A stretch of 64,000 bases of DNA from an uncultured bacterium (lineage in GTDB: Bacteria > Planctomycetota > UBA1135 > GCA-002686595). The stretch is from NCBI GenBank assembly GCA_938083085.1, contig CALLKX010000008.1, positions 35,685 through 99,684 on the forward strand, written 5' to 3'. Below, piece after piece: positions 9,833 through 19,691 of this stretch. Position 1 is the stretch's first letter. Every line of letters begins with the position of its first letter. The notes beneath the pieces were generated by a model that worked only from the letters and a program-made list of their open reading frames with translations, did no database searches and was not told where the DNA came from. The translations under genes were made by a program, and so were the position numbers.

Positions 9833-11698
9833 TCACCGGCGCCAGCCAGACCCGATGGCGCCGTTCTCGACGCGCATGCGGAGGCTGATCGGGATGATCC
9901 GGGACTTCGCCGTACGGCGGACCTTGGCGTCGAAGGTCAGGAAGTCATGGGTCTCCTGGACCTTCTCTTTCACGGTCGCGCCGACCCAGACGACCTTCTG
10001 GTCGGCGGAGACCCCGGCGACCGAGGTGCGCTTGTTGTCCTTCTGATCCTGGGCCTTCGAGGTCTTCATGGAGGCGACGTACTCGCCGGTCTCCGCGTCC
10101 ATGAAGATGATCAGGTTCTCGGTGAGATCAATCTGACGCAGGAGGCGCTGCTCGGGGGTGAGGAGCTCGAGGGGGGTCTTATCGTCGATCTCGATGGGGG
10201 CCTCCTCCTCTTCAGCCGCGTCGTCAGCCTCCTCTTCCACGGCCTCCTCCTCGGTGGAAATGACCTTGCCCTTGCCGCGGTAAGCCACGAGGTAGTTGCC
10301 CGGGTCGAGCTTGGGCTCGGCGAAGGGAATCGTCGTGGAGAAGTAACCGAAGAGCACCGGGGCCACCCTCGAGGCGCGGTTCAACTCGCCTCCCGGGCTC
10401 TGGGCCAGCTCATTGCGGGGGACGAAGACGGCGTACTCGTACCCGTCGATCACGGCGTAGCCCTCGGGGCGGCTGCCCTCGACGCTCTTGGTCGAGTAGC
10501 GGTCGATGCCCACCGACTCGCTCGTGTCGAAGGTCTCGCCGCCCTTCCGAGCGCCGGAGTTCCGGATGATGTTGCGCCAGACGGCGTCGGCGGTGTCGCG
10601 CCCAGGCGCCGTGCTCGCTGACAGCCGGAAGCCGAGCCCGTCGGTGGTCTCGGTCCGCGGTGTGGCGCGACGCGTCGTGACCCGAGCCGCGAGGAGGCCG
10701 AACTGGAAGGCGCCGCCCATCACCACGCGCTGGTTTGCGTTCCAGCGGGGTGCCGGCTCGAGGGTCTCCTTGCGGCCGCCGGCCTTCTTGACCTTGTACT
10801 TGTTCGACTTGAACTTGGGGTAGGCCGTGTACTTGCCGGTGGTCCACTCCCAGACGCTTCCGGACTGGTCCAGGACGCCATACGGGCTGGCGCCGCCGGG
10901 GAAGGACCCGACGTTGAAGAGCTTCTTGCGGCGGCTCTCCTGGGTGTGAGCGCGGCCCTCGGCGTCCCACTCGTCACCCCAGGGGAACCACTGCTCCTTG
11001 TTGGCGCGGGCAGAGTGGATCCACTCCTGCTCGGAGGGGATCCGCACGCCGGCCCACTCGCAGTAGGCGGACGCGTCGGCGAAGTCCACGAACACGACGG
11101 GCGCGGTCTCGAGACTCTCCGGGATGCTCCACTCGGAATCCGCCCAGTTCTCGTCCCACCAGCGCTTCTTCATGCCGTTGTCCCACTTCTTGCGGACGTA
11201 GCGCTCACCGGCGTCACGAGCGGCCTTGGCCTTCTCGGCTTCCTGGCGACCGAACTCCGTCTGGGCCGCGAAGATCGCGGTCTCTCCCCAGTGGGTCGGA
11301 GGCCGATAGCCGGTGGCCTCGACGAAGGCGAGGTACTGCTCGTTGGTGACCTCGAACTTCCCCATGTGAAAGGGGGGCACCTTGACGTCGTGCTGCGGCG
11401 TCTCACCGTCCAGCGTCCGCGCGAAGCCCTGGTAGGCCTCGGTCTGAAGCAGCTCCTCGAGGGACTTCGGCTTCGAGCCCACGCGGGTGCTGCCACCCTT
11501 GATCGGGACCGTTCCCGGGGGCGCGACCTTTGAGGCCTCAACCATGGGGGACGCGTCGTCGCTCTTCTTCTTGTCCCCGAACGGGGCAGTGAGCGAGGAC
11601 CCGGAGGCCGGGGACGAGAGGGTAATGGCGGCCAGGCAGACGGAGGCTGCCAGGGCCTGGAGGATTGTGCGCATCTGGTTCGACGTGGTGGAGGTCAT
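9833..11698 (-). CDS. Secreted SUMF1/formylglycine-generating-enzyme-like domain protein
   Basis: The protein is 621 aa from ATG 11698, which sits just before a signal peptide (MRTILQALAASVCLAAI). A FGE-sulfatase/SUMF1 domain spans about residues 60-360: FHMGKFEVTNEQYLAFVEATGY, VDFADASAYCEWAG, RIPSEQEW, FPWGDEWDAEG, GVLDQSGSVWEWT and GLGFRLSAS. The paired cysteines that bacterial and human FGE use to oxidise sulfatase cysteine are not visible at the usual position (the stretch reads VTTRRATPRTETTDG). It may therefore be a structural or ligand-binding member rather than a true sulfatase activator. The C-terminal ~250 residues include a very acidic segment (EEEAVEEEADDAAEEEE) and have no family I recognise. 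An upstream extension to 11827 would cross a terminator and is rejected. Confidence 0.8.
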   Translation of the reverse strand: MTSTTSNQMRTILQALAASVCLAAITLSSPASGSSLTAPFGDKKKSDDASPMVEASKVAPPGTVPIKGGSTRVGSKPKSLEELLQTEAYQGFARTLDGETPQHDVKVPPFHMGKFEVTNEQYLAFVEATGYRPPTHWGETAIFAAQTEFGRQEAEKAKAARDAGERYVRKKWDNGMKKRWWDENWADSEWSIPESLETAPVVFVDFADASAYCEWAGVRIPSEQEWIHSARANKEQWFPWGDEWDAEGRAHTQESRRKKLFNVGSFPGGASPYGVLDQSGSVWEWTTGKYTAYPKFKSNKYKVKKAGGRKETLEPAPRWNANQRVVMGGAFQFGLLAARVTTRRATPRTETTDGLGFRLSASTAPGRDTADAVWRNIIRNSGARKGGETFDTSESVGIDRYSTKSVEGSRPEGYAVIDGYEYAVFVPRNELAQSPGGELNRASRVAPVLFGYFSTTIPFAEPKLDPGNYLVAYRGKGKVISTEEEAVEEEADDAAEEEEAPIEIDDKTPLELLTPEQRLLRQIDLTENLIIFMDAETGEYVASMKTSKAQDQKDNKRTSVAGVSADQKVVWVGATVKEKVQETHDFLTFDAKVRRTAKSRIIPISLRMRVENGAIGSGWRR

Positions 11699-11769
11699 GG
11701 TGCCCACCAGGGGCGTCCAGGACCTAGCGACGGGCGTCGCCGGCGTTTCAGCAACAGACAAAAAAAGGA

Positions 11770-11793
11770 CCGGGAGCGACGCGTCGCTCCCGG
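11770..11793 (-). terminator. Rho-independent terminator of the response regulator gene
   Basis: This is a perfect 24-base palindrome (two 12-bp arms, ccgggagcgacg and its complement). On the minus strand it is followed by TCC and then seven T's. That is the classical intrinsic terminator layout, placed about 155 bases after the response regulator stop (11950). It lies upstream of the SUMF1-domain start at 11698. Confidence 0.85.
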
Positions 11794-11850
11794 AGGAGGC
11801 CCGGCAGTTTAGCGGCGGACGAAGCACCCCACTAGTCCCCTGGGCCGGAT

Positions 11851-11922
11851 GGACCCAGGAGTAGGCCCAGGAGTGGACTCAGGAGTGGACCCAGGAGTGG
11901 ACCCAGGAGTGGACTCAGGAGT
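11851..11922. repeat. 12-bp tandem repeat, six copies
   Basis: Six copies of ggacccaggagt and single-base variants (aggcccaggagt, ggactcaggagt) lie between the terminator at 11770 and the response regulator stop at 11950. The array begins 28 bases beyond that stop, on the 3' side of the gene. Confidence 0.85.
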
Positions 11923-11949
11923 GGGTCCTCGGCACCGCGCGCCCGCTCC

Positions 11950-13065
11950 TCAGGTACCGGCTGCCGCGGTGTGAGGCGAGTCTGGGAGCGCCGCCTGCCC
12001 CCCCCTGACCGACTGGGGGCTCTCGGTGCCTCTCTCGGCCGGCACCAGCAGCCCTGCGGCGGCGAGGTCAGCCTTGGGGGCCACCAGCCAATCCTCTCCG
12101 TGCACCTCGAGGAGCCGAAGGAATGTATCGATGATGTCAGGCGCGAAGGCTCGACCGGACTGGGACTCGAAGAAGTCGATGGTCTTCTGGAGCGACCAGG
12201 CGCCCTTGTACGAGCGGCGGGTGGTCAGCGAGTCGAAGACCTCCACGACGCAGAGGATCCGACCTGGCCTGGAGATTTCCTCTCCGCGCAGGCGGAAAGG
12301 GTAGCCCAGCCCGTCCCAGCGCTCGTGGTGCTCCACCACGTACTGGACAACCCGTTTGAGCTGAGGGTGCGCGCCGAGCCGCTCGGCGCCGACGAGCGGG
12401 TGCCGCTGCATCTCTCGCCGCTCCGCGGGGGTCAGGGGCCCTTTCTTCGTCAGGAAACCGAGGTCGTCGAGGAAGATCTTCCCGTAGTCGTGGGCGATGG
12501 CTCCCAGCTCGAGGTGCTCGATGGTCTTGCGGTCGAGCCCGAAGTCCTCGGCGACCATCTTGCAGTACTTGCGCGTCCGCTCGCCGTGCCCCGCGGTGTA
12601 CGGGTCTACGCGCTCGATGGACTTGGCCACGAGCCCCGAGAGGATGTCCACGAGGTCCTGGTAGGGGAGCTCCTCTGACCGGAGCCGTTGCTCCCGCACC
12701 GCGCGCTGGACGGTGGCGCCGAGAAGGTCAGGGTCCACGGGCTTCTGGAGGTAGTCCACGGCGCCGACCTTCATGGCCTGCACGGCCGCCTCGACCCGCG
12801 GGTAACCGGTCATGAGCAGGCAGATCGCGTCGGGGCGGAGCCGGCGGGTGGCCGCGAGGATCTCCTCGCCCTCGCTTGTCCCGTCGAAGACCACATCGGT
12901 GATCACGGCGTCGAACGGGGAGGCCTCCACCTCACGGATCGCGGCAGCTGACGTCGAGGCCAGGACCACATCGAGGCCCTGGGCCGCGAGCGACGCGCCC
13001 AGGACATCGAGGGTAAGCTGCTCGTCGTCGGCGAGCAGGACCTTCAGGGGGGGACTTCCTTCCAT
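11950..13065 (-). CDS. Response regulator with HD-GYP domain (cyclic-di-GMP phosphodiesterase type)
   Basis: This is a 371-aa two-domain signalling protein. Receiver domain, residues 7-125: acidic pair D13/D14, phospho-acceptor D57 (AVITDVVF), LLMTGYP with the switch Thr, and LQKPVD with the conserved Lys. HD-GYP domain, about 150-330: GAIAHDYGK (the HD pair), RHPLVGAE, HHERWDGLGYP (HHE and GYP signature) and VVEVFDSLTTRR. Family members hydrolyse cyclic-di-GMP when phosphorylated. No histidine kinase is adjacent, so it is an orphan regulator. ATG 13065 is chosen because upstream codons in frame lie antisense to rluD. It is divergent from rluD over 76 bases. Confidence 0.9.
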   Translation of the reverse strand: MEGSPPLKVLLADDEQLTLDVLGASLAAQGLDVVLASTSAAAIREVEASPFDAVITDVVFDGTSEGEEILAATRRLRPDAICLLMTGYPRVEAAVQAMKVGAVDYLQKPVDPDLLGATVQRAVREQRLRSEELPYQDLVDILSGLVAKSIERVDPYTAGHGERTRKYCKMVAEDFGLDRKTIEHLELGAIAHDYGKIFLDDLGFLTKKGPLTPAERREMQRHPLVGAERLGAHPQLKRVVQYVVEHHERWDGLGYPFRLRGEEISRPGRILCVVEVFDSLTTRRSYKGAWSLQKTIDFFESQSGRAFAPDIIDTFLRLLEVHGEDWLVAPKADLAAAGLLVPAERGTESPQSVRGGQAALPDSPHTAAAGT

Positions 13066-13141
13066 CGTCCCTGGGATAGCAGTCGAGAGGTCCCGATGGA
13101 AGCGGCTAGGCTCGGGTATCGTCTTCCCCCCAACTGATCCC

Positions 13142-14134
13142 ATGACAGGCCCCACCCAACTCACCCTCGAGATCCCCGCCGAGCAAGACGGCGCACGCCT
13201 CGACGTGGCGCTGGCGGCGCTCGTCCAGGGACAATCACGGAGCCAGCTCCAGCGCCTGATCAAGGACGGGGCCGTGCAGGTCGCCGGCCTGGAGGTCCGC
13301 CGCCCGAACACCCCGGTGGAGGGCGGCGCGCAGGTCGAGCTCACCCTGAGCGGTGAGCGGGAGGTCTCCACCGACATCGGCGGGGCCGCGATCGTGGAGC
13401 TGGAGGTGATCCACGAGGACGAGTCGATCATCGTGATCAACAAGCCCGCCGGGCTCGTCTGCCACCCCAACCCCAGGCAGACCCGCGGGACCCTGTCGGA
13501 CCTCGCTGTGGAGCGCTTCGGTCCGCTGCCCGAGGTGCAGGGGGAGAACCGGCCCGGGATCGTCCACCGGCTCGACCGCCTGACGAGCGGCGTGATCGTC
13601 CTGGGGCGAACGCTCCCCGCGCTCAACTCCCTCAAGGCGCAGTTCAAGGACCGAGAGGTCTCGAAGATGTACCTCGCCGTGGTCCACGGCGTTCCGCGGT
13701 TCGACTCGGAGTGGCGGACCGGTGCCATCGGCGCGTCCCTCAAGAACCCCGAGCGCATGCGCGTGGTCCCTGCCGGGATGCAGAATGACCTCGTGGAGCG
13801 TGGGGAGGCGCGGACGGCCGAGACGCTGATCGAGTGCGTCGAGGAGCTGGGCCCCGCCACCCTGGTCGCCGCCCACCCGAAGACCGGCCGCACTCACCAG
13901 ATCCGGGTCCATCTGCAGGACGCGGGGCTCCCGATCGTGGGGGACCGCGCCTACTCCCACGGCGGTGCCCAGAAACACCCGCTCCCGCGGAGCGTGCACG
14001 GGATGGAGCGACCGGCGCTCCACGCTCGCCGCCTCTCCTTCCGCCATCCGGAGACGGGCGAGGAGGTCACCTTCGAGGCGCCGCTGCCCCGGGACATGGA
14101 GCGCTTGATTCAGGCGCTCAGAGAAGCACTCTGA
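13142..14134 (+). CDS. rluD: RluA/RluD-family 23S rRNA pseudouridine synthase
   Basis: The 330-aa protein has an N-terminal S4 RNA-binding domain (GARLDVALAALVQGQSRSQL, then the VRRPNTPVEGG turn) and a catalytic domain with the family signature GIVHRLDRLTSGVIVLG, where the Asp of HRLD is the catalytic base. The C-terminal GRTHQIRVHL motif is also present. It converts uridines to pseudouridine in large-subunit rRNA. The assignment to RluD rather than RluA or RluC is by overall layout only. The start at ATG 13142 precedes the S4 domain; the open frame upstream to 12812 is antisense to the response regulator. The stop codon lies inside a 12-bp tandem repeat. Confidence 0.9.
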   Translation: MTGPTQLTLEIPAEQDGARLDVALAALVQGQSRSQLQRLIKDGAVQVAGLEVRRPNTPVEGGAQVELTLSGEREVSTDIGGAAIVELEVIHEDESIIVINKPAGLVCHPNPRQTRGTLSDLAVERFGPLPEVQGENRPGIVHRLDRLTSGVIVLGRTLPALNSLKAQFKDREVSKMYLAVVHGVPRFDSEWRTGAIGASLKNPERMRVVPAGMQNDLVERGEARTAETLIECVEELGPATLVAAHPKTGRTHQIRVHLQDAGLPIVGDRAYSHGGAQKHPLPRSVHGMERPALHARRLSFRHPETGEEVTFEAPLPRDMERLIQALREAL

Positions 14135-14168
14135 GAAGCACTCTGAGAAGCTCTCTGAGAACCACTCT
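14121..14168. repeat. 12-bp tandem repeat spanning the rluD stop codon
   Basis: Four copies of gagaagcactct occur, with copies 3 and 4 diverged by one or two bases. The first copy plus the first bases of the second contain the end of rluD and its TGA (14132-14134). The later copies therefore repeat the stop-codon context. Confidence 0.85.
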
Positions 14169-14313
14169 GTGAGGGCCCACCGCGCTCCGCTGCTCCGCGG
14201 GGCGGGCGAGCGCAGCGCTGGAGGCCGCCACCTACCGGCGAAGCCCGCGCACGACCACGCTCCGGCGCGGGCCACCAGCCGTTGTCCGTGGACGCGGCTC
14301 GCGGCCCACGAGG

Positions 14314-17300
14314 CTACTCGCCGACGGGGTCGAAGCGCAGCCGGGTGCGGGTGTCCCGAGCCCCCTTTAGGGTGACGCGCTTGCGCTCGGTGCGGCCATC
14401 CTGGGCCCGGGCGGTGACCGTGTACCGGCCGGGGGGGAGGGGCCCGAAGCTCTGCTCCGTGGTGGAGACGCCCTCGCCGAAGGAGCGGAAGAGCTCGGTC
14501 CCGACGAGCCCGCTGACCTCGCGGCCGTCGGAGTCCACGACCGTGACCTCGGCGCGGACCGGGGTGTCGTCCTTCTCGACGGTGCGGACCACGAGGCTGC
14601 TCGCAGTGTCGACCTCCAATCGGACCTCGGTGTCCTGACCGGCGGAGACCACGACCCCGCCCACGGTCTCGGAGGCCTGGCCGTCGCCGCGTGCGGACAC
14701 CACGTAGGTGCCGGGGTTCACCCTGGAGTAGGAGAAGCGACCGTCGCTCCCGCTACGCACCGTGGAGATCGCGTCCACCGGCCGGCCCGAGGCCTCGCGG
14801 ACAAAGACGGTGGCGCCCGCCAGGGGCTCCCCGTCCTTCCCGACCACCAGGCCGATGACGCGGCCGGGGCTCGAGAGCTGCACGTTGACGCCGCCGGTCA
14901 TGGAGGTGGCGGTGACCTCGACGCCCTCGACGACGGCCACCCCATAGGCGTCCCCGGTGGAGCCACCGCCGCGGCCCCAGCCCCGGCTGCCGACCCGGAG
15001 GGCGTAGGTGCCGGGGTCGAGGTCGTCGAGCTCGTACCGCCCGTCGGCGTCCGTCGAGGCGGAGCGCGGGTCGAAGCGGTTGAAGGAGAACGAGGTGCTC
15101 GGCTCCGCGGTCACGCGGATCCCGGCGGCCGGCCGCCCCTCGGAGTCCGTCACGCGGCCCGTGATGCCGCCCTCGGGGAGCTCCAGATTCACCCGCTGCT
15201 CGCCGCTGCTCGGCACGTCAATGAGGAACGAGTTGCGACGGGAGCCACGCTCGACGGAGACCAGGTAGGCCCCCGGGCGGTCGAGCTCGATCCGGTAGGC
15301 GCCGGCCTGGACGTCCGCGCGCTTGAGGTTGGCGAAGAGGTCTCCGCCCTCGCGGGCGAAGGTGACGTTACCGTCGTTGACCGCGGCCCCGCCGCGGGTG
15401 ACCTCGCCGAGGACGACCACGGGGTCGCGCGGCTCGGCGCCGAGCTCCACGAAGACCTGACCGCCGTCCTCGACCTCGACCTCCTGGCTGAGGTTCTGAG
15501 CCATCAGCTCGAAGAAGGCGCTCTCATCGCGGGCGCCCTCGAAGGTCTTGAACATCTCCCGCTCGCCGGGGGAGGCGTTCACGGTCCACTTCCCCGGGGG
15601 GACGGTCTCAAAGGTGAAGCTGCCCGTGGAGTCCGTGGTCGCCGTCTCTGCGCCGCCAAACATGGCCATGGGGCCGCCACCCTGGGCATAGGTGACGCGC
15701 CGCCCGGCCCAGGGGCTGCCCTCTGCGTCGCGCACGACGCCGCTGATCCTGCCGCCGCGGCGGAGCTCGAGCGTCAGCCCTTCCGCCACCTCGCCGGCGA
15801 CGACCTCGATGCTCGCGGACTCGGACTTGGCCCAGCCCTCACTGGAGGCCACGAAGCTCTGGGTGCCGGGCCGCTGATCAGCGACCTCGAAGGTCCCGTC
15901 GTCACCGGTGGTGACACCCTCCTCACGGCGGCCCCAGCCGCCGCCGAAGCCGCCGCCGCTCTGGGCGCGGGTCACGGTGGCGCCGGCAATAGGGGTCCCG
16001 CTCGGGCCCACGACGATGCCGCGGACGCTGCCGAGTCGCTCGAGCGTGAAGCGCGGCTCAGGCCCGGACTGGGGCACGGTCAGCGTGCGCGTCTGGTCCT
16101 CGGGGGAGGTGTACCCGGAGGCGCGGATGGAGACCGTCCACGTCCCAGCGCTGAGCCCGGCCACGGAGAAGCGGCCGTCCTCGGCGGAGATGGTCTTCCG
16201 AACGCCGTCCCCCGCGCCAGATCTTGAGGTGTACCCCTCGCGGGCGGCGCGAATTTCAAACTCGGTCACGGGTTCGTTCGTGTCGTCCACCACGATGCCG
16301 GCGAGCGCCAAGGTGGGCCGGAGGGCGAGCTCGAGCGGCTCAGCGGCGCCCGGCTCAACGTCCTCGGAGATGGCGACGAGGGAGGTCACATTCCCGTCCT
16401 CGCCGGGGACCTCCGCGTTGGCCACGACCCTTGCCGCTGTCTCGGTCAAGGCCTCGAAGCTGAAGGTCCCGTTCATCTCCGTGACGACCTCCTTCCGCTC
16501 GGGGCCACGGTTGCGGCCACCCCAGGGGTTTCGGCGACCCTCGGACGACCCGGACGAGGCACGCGCTTGCTCGAGGCGCACGGGGACCCCGGCGGCGGCG
16601 GAGCCGTCAGGCATCACGACCTTCCCGGTGATCGAGAGTCCGCGCACCATGGTGACGAGCGTCCCGGTGAGGGACATCCCGTCCTCGACCTCGACCCGTT
16701 CGTCCGTCTTGCCGCCGCGCCACCCCTCGAGGGTCGCGGCGACGCTGTACTTCCCAGCGGACAGGCCGCGGAGCTCGAATGCGCCGTCGCTGTCGCTGGT
16801 CGCCTCCCGCTCGGGGCTCCGGCCGCCGAACATCATGCCTCGCTGTCCGGACGCCTTGAGCGTGGCGCCGGCGACGGGCGCCCCGCCTTCGTCCAGGACG
16901 CGCCCTGAGATCTGGCCGCCGACGTTGAGCGTCATCGGGCAGTCGGTCCGCCCGCCGGGTTGGAGGTCCAGCGCCTCGCTCCGCCCCGGGGCGAGGCTCG
17001 GGACATCCACGCTCACGGTGACGGTGAGGTCCGGGCGTACGCCGCGGAACTCGAAGGTGAGGTCGCCGGTGAGCTCGGCTCGGCGATCCGTCCAGCCCAT
17101 CCCGCGGCCGCGCCCGCGGCTCATGGTGCCGCCGGAGAGGGACACTGTGCCGAAGCTGCCGTCCTCGTCCGCCTCGAGCGCGGCGCCGCCGGCCTGGACG
17201 ACGCCGGTGACCCAGGCTCCAAGCTCGGGCTGCACGACGATCCGGTCCACGCCAGCAGCGAGATCGACCTTCACCGGCTCGGCGAGGAAGAGAAAGCGTC

Positions 17301-17874
17301 CGTCGAGTTGAATGAGCCCCTCGCTGGCCTCCGCGTCGAAGCGGAGCTGGATCAGGCCCGTGGGGGCCGCCGCGGAGACACTCCAGAGCAGGCTGTCCTC
17401 GTCGCTGAACTCGGCGATGGAGCGCAGGGCCGAGGCGCCAGAGGAGCGCCTCCGGAACCGGCGTCGAGCTCCGTCGTCACGCCAGTTGACATCCTCGGTG
17501 GCGACCTCGACCTCGGACCAGCCGATGAGCCGGAGCTCCTCGTCCATCGGAGCCCCCGCGGGAAGCTGGAGCTCGACGGTGACCAGGCGGGCACGACCGT
17601 CGTCCACGTTGGTGGATGCGTCGGACCCGCGGAGGTCGATCACCTCGGGGGCGAGCTCGACGCTGGCCCGGCTCTCCCGGCCGCCGCCCAGGTCGGCGAG
17701 GTCCTGCGGGGCTCGCTCCGCGCGGTCTGCCGACGGGCTGGCGGCCCTGGCGACGGTGACCGCTTCGAACGCGGCGCCGTCGTCTGCGGCGCCCCCCCCC
17801 GAGAGGAGGACAATGGCGGCGATGGCGGCGAGCGCGGCGGCTGCCGCGAGCGCGAGGATGGGCTTTTTGTTCAT
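14314..17874 (-). CDS. Large membrane-anchored protein of repeated carboxypeptidase-regulatory-like domains
   Basis: The protein is 1,186 aa from ATG 17874, starting MNKKPILALA with one hydrophobic N-terminal segment (residues 4-25) that could be a signal anchor. After a ~300-residue low-similarity region it carries about nine beta-sandwich repeats of the CarboxypepD_reg (transthyretin-like) type. Each opens like ISGRVLDEGGAPVAGATL, ITGKVVMPDGSAAAGVPV, VRGIVVGPSGTPIAGATV, ISGVVRDAEGSPWAGRRV, ITGRVTDSEGRPAAGIRV or VIGLVVGKDGEPLAGATV, usually with a GxF-L-PGxY motif. Such proteins are exported adhesive or structural proteins. There are no catalytic residues and the partner is unknown. The frame extends upstream to 18087, antisense into pccB; that part is not supported. 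Confidence 0.8.
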   Translation of the reverse strand: MNKKPILALAAAAALAAIAAIVLLSGGGAADDGAAFEAVTVARAASPSADRAERAPQDLADLGGGRESRASVELAPEVIDLRGSDASTNVDDGRARLVTVELQLPAGAPMDEELRLIGWSEVEVATEDVNWRDDGARRRFRRRSSGASALRSIAEFSDEDSLLWSVSAAAPTGLIQLRFDAEASEGLIQLDGRFLFLAEPVKVDLAAGVDRIVVQPELGAWVTGVVQAGGAALEADEDGSFGTVSLSGGTMSRGRGRGMGWTDRRAELTGDLTFEFRGVRPDLTVTVSVDVPSLAPGRSEALDLQPGGRTDCPMTLNVGGQISGRVLDEGGAPVAGATLKASGQRGMMFGGRSPEREATSDSDGAFELRGLSAGKYSVAATLEGWRGGKTDERVEVEDGMSLTGTLVTMVRGLSITGKVVMPDGSAAAGVPVRLEQARASSGSSEGRRNPWGGRNRGPERKEVVTEMNGTFSFEALTETAARVVANAEVPGEDGNVTSLVAISEDVEPGAAEPLELALRPTLALAGIVVDDTNEPVTEFEIRAAREGYTSRSGAGDGVRKTISAEDGRFSVAGLSAGTWTVSIRASGYTSPEDQTRTLTVPQSGPEPRFTLERLGSVRGIVVGPSGTPIAGATVTRAQSGGGFGGGWGRREEGVTTGDDGTFEVADQRPGTQSFVASSEGWAKSESASIEVVAGEVAEGLTLELRRGGRISGVVRDAEGSPWAGRRVTYAQGGGPMAMFGGAETATTDSTGSFTFETVPPGKWTVNASPGEREMFKTFEGARDESAFFELMAQNLSQEVEVEDGGQVFVELGAEPRDPVVVLGEVTRGGAAVNDGNVTFAREGGDLFANLKRADVQAGAYRIELDRPGAYLVSVERGSRRNSFLIDVPSSGEQRVNLELPEGGITGRVTDSEGRPAAGIRVTAEPSTSFSFNRFDPRSASTDADGRYELDDLDPGTYALRVGSRGWGRGGGSTGDAYGVAVVEGVEVTATSMTGGVNVQLSSPGRVIGLVVGKDGEPLAGATVFVREASGRPVDAISTVRSGSDGRFSYSRVNPGTYVVSARGDGQASETVGGVVVSAGQDTEVRLEVDTASSLVVRTVEKDDTPVRAEVTVVDSDGREVSGLVGTELFRSFGEGVSTTEQSFGPLPPGRYTVTARAQDGRTERKRVTLKGARDTRTRLRFDPVGE

Positions 17875-18110
17875 CAGGAGCTCGGTGCAGGGGTCCTTGC
17901 AGGATTCGCCGCGGGGGAAGGAGCAGCGGCAAGATTCATGCAAATCACGGTGGATGCCGCGGGGCGGTGATCCTGTCCGATGATGGGGGCGGTCCGGGCT
18001 TCGCTCTGTAAGATCTGCGGCCCCCGCAGTTCCCGGGCGGACTCGACCCGGCGCTGCAGCCTGGCCGGCCCGGCTTGCGGGGCCCACGATCCATTTCTAC
18101 GCCTAGCTTC

Positions 18111-19691
18111 ATGACCATCGAATCCACCGCGAGCCCTTCTGACGCCGCCCAGGACCCCGTTCAGAGACTCCGTGAGGCCCGCGAACAGAGCCTCGTTGGG
18201 GGGGGCGAGAAGCGGATTGCGGCGCAGCATGCCAAGGGCAAGATGACCGCCCGGGAGCGCATCGACTTCCTCGTGGACGAGGGGTCCTTCATCGAGCTCG
18301 ACCGATTCGTCACGCATCGGTGCACGGACTTCGACATGGACGAGCAGAAGATCCTGGGTGACGGGGTGGTGACCGGGCACGCGAGGATCGACGGCCGCCC
18401 CGTGTACCTGTTCAGCCAGGACTTCACGGTCTTCGGGGGGAGCCTCTCAGAGACCCACTCGGAGAAGATCTGCAAGGTCATGGACCTGGCTCTGAAGGTG
18501 GGGGTGCCGGTGATCGGTCTGAACGACTCCGGCGGCGCTCGAATTCAGGAGGGCGTCCAGAGCCTCGGCGGCTACGCGGAGATCTTCTGGCGCAACACTC
18601 AGGCCTCGGGCGTGATCCCGCAGCTCTCTGGCGTGCTCGGGCCGTGCGCTGGGGGCGCCGTCTACAGCCCCGCGTTGACGGACTTCATCGCCATGGTGGA
18701 GGGCAACTCCTACATGCACATCACGGGCCCGGACGTCGTGAAGACGGTCACCCACGAGGAAGTGACCAGCGAGGATCTGGGCGGCGCGTCGGTCCACAGC
18801 GCCAAATCAGGCGTGGCGCACTTCGCGACGCCCGATGACAAGAGCTGCCTCCTGCTGCTCCGCAAGCTCCTGTCGTACCTGCCCCTCAACAACGCAGAGG
18901 ATCCGCCCTACGTGGCCACCGAGGATCCCGCGGATCGTGAAGATCTCGCCCTCGACTCGATCGTCCCGGAGGACCCTCAGAAGCCCTACGACATGCGGCA
19001 GGTCCTCGGGAGGGTCCTCGATGAGGGGTCCTGGTTCGAGGTGCAGGAAGGCTGGGCTCAGAACCTGCTGGTGGGCTTCGGCCGACTCGGCGGACGGGTC
19101 GTCGGCATCGTCGCGAACCAGCCCTCGGTGCTCGCGGGCTGCCTGGACAGCGAGGCCAGCGAGAAGGGCGCGCGCTTCATTCGCTTCTGTGACGCGTTCA
19201 ACATCCCGCTCGTCACCTTCGAGGATGTCCCCGGCTTCCTGCCCGGCACGGATCAGGAGCACGGCGGCATCATCCGGCGGGGTGCCAAGCTGCTCTACGC
19301 CTACTGCGAGGCCTCGGTCCCGCTGTTGACCGTGATCACCCGCAAGGCCTACGGGGGTGCGTACGACGTGATGGCCTCCAAGCACATCCGCTCGGACGTC
19401 AACATTGCCTGGCCGGGCGCCATGGTGGCGGTGATGGGGGCGGCTGGCGCTGCGAAGATCATCCATCGCCGCGAGATCCAGGCTGCGGACGACCCCGAGG
19501 CGCTCGAGGCTCAGCGGGCCGCCGAGTACGACGAGACGTTCAACAACCCCTACCGGGCCGCCGCCCGCGGGTTCGTGGACGACGTCATCGAGGCGTCCAA
19601 GACGCGCCCGTACCTGATTCGTTCCCTGGAGCTGCTCCGGACGAAGAAGGAGAACCGCCCCGTACGCAAGCACGGCAATATCCCTCTCTGA
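18111..19691 (+). CDS. pccB: Acyl-CoA carboxylase, carboxyltransferase beta subunit (propionyl-CoA type)
   Basis: The 526-aa protein is a full-length biotin-dependent carboxyltransferase. It transfers CO2 from carboxybiotin to an acyl-CoA, most likely propionyl-CoA to methylmalonyl-CoA. Motifs seen are [53 protein letters not shown] (acyl-CoA-binding first half), and [25 protein letters not shown] and [13 protein letters not shown] (biotin-binding second half). The YSPALTDF form fits propionyl-CoA rather than methylcrotonyl-CoA carboxylase. The biotin-carboxylase alpha subunit is not in the window. ATG 18111 is chosen; the frame opens upstream at 18075 without conserved sequence. Confidence 0.93.
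   Translation: MTIESTASPSDAAQDPVQRLREAREQSLVGGGEKRIAAQHAKGKMTARERIDFLVDEGSFIELDRFVTHRCTDFDMDEQKILGDGVVTGHARIDGRPVYLFSQDFTVFGGSLSETHSEKICKVMDLALKVGVPVIGLNDSGGARIQEGVQSLGGYAEIFWRNTQASGVIPQLSGVLGPCAGGAVYSPALTDFIAMVEGNSYMHITGPDVVKTVTHEEVTSEDLGGASVHSAKSGVAHFATPDDKSCLLLLRKLLSYLPLNNAEDPPYVATEDPADREDLALDSIVPEDPQKPYDMRQVLGRVLDEGSWFEVQEGWAQNLLVGFGRLGGRVVGIVANQPSVLAGCLDSEASEKGARFIRFCDAFNIPLVTFEDVPGFLPGTDQEHGGIIRRGAKLLYAYCEASVPLLTVITRKAYGGAYDVMASKHIRSDVNIAWPGAMVAVMGAAGAAKIIHRREIQAADDPEALEAQRAAEYDETFNNPYRAAARGFVDDVIEASKTRPYLIRSLELLRTKKENRPVRKHGNIPL

Noticed and set aside
8375..10621. 748-aa plus-strand open frame
   Set aside because: Antisense to the glycosyltransferase and SUMF1-domain genes and crosses the terminator between them.
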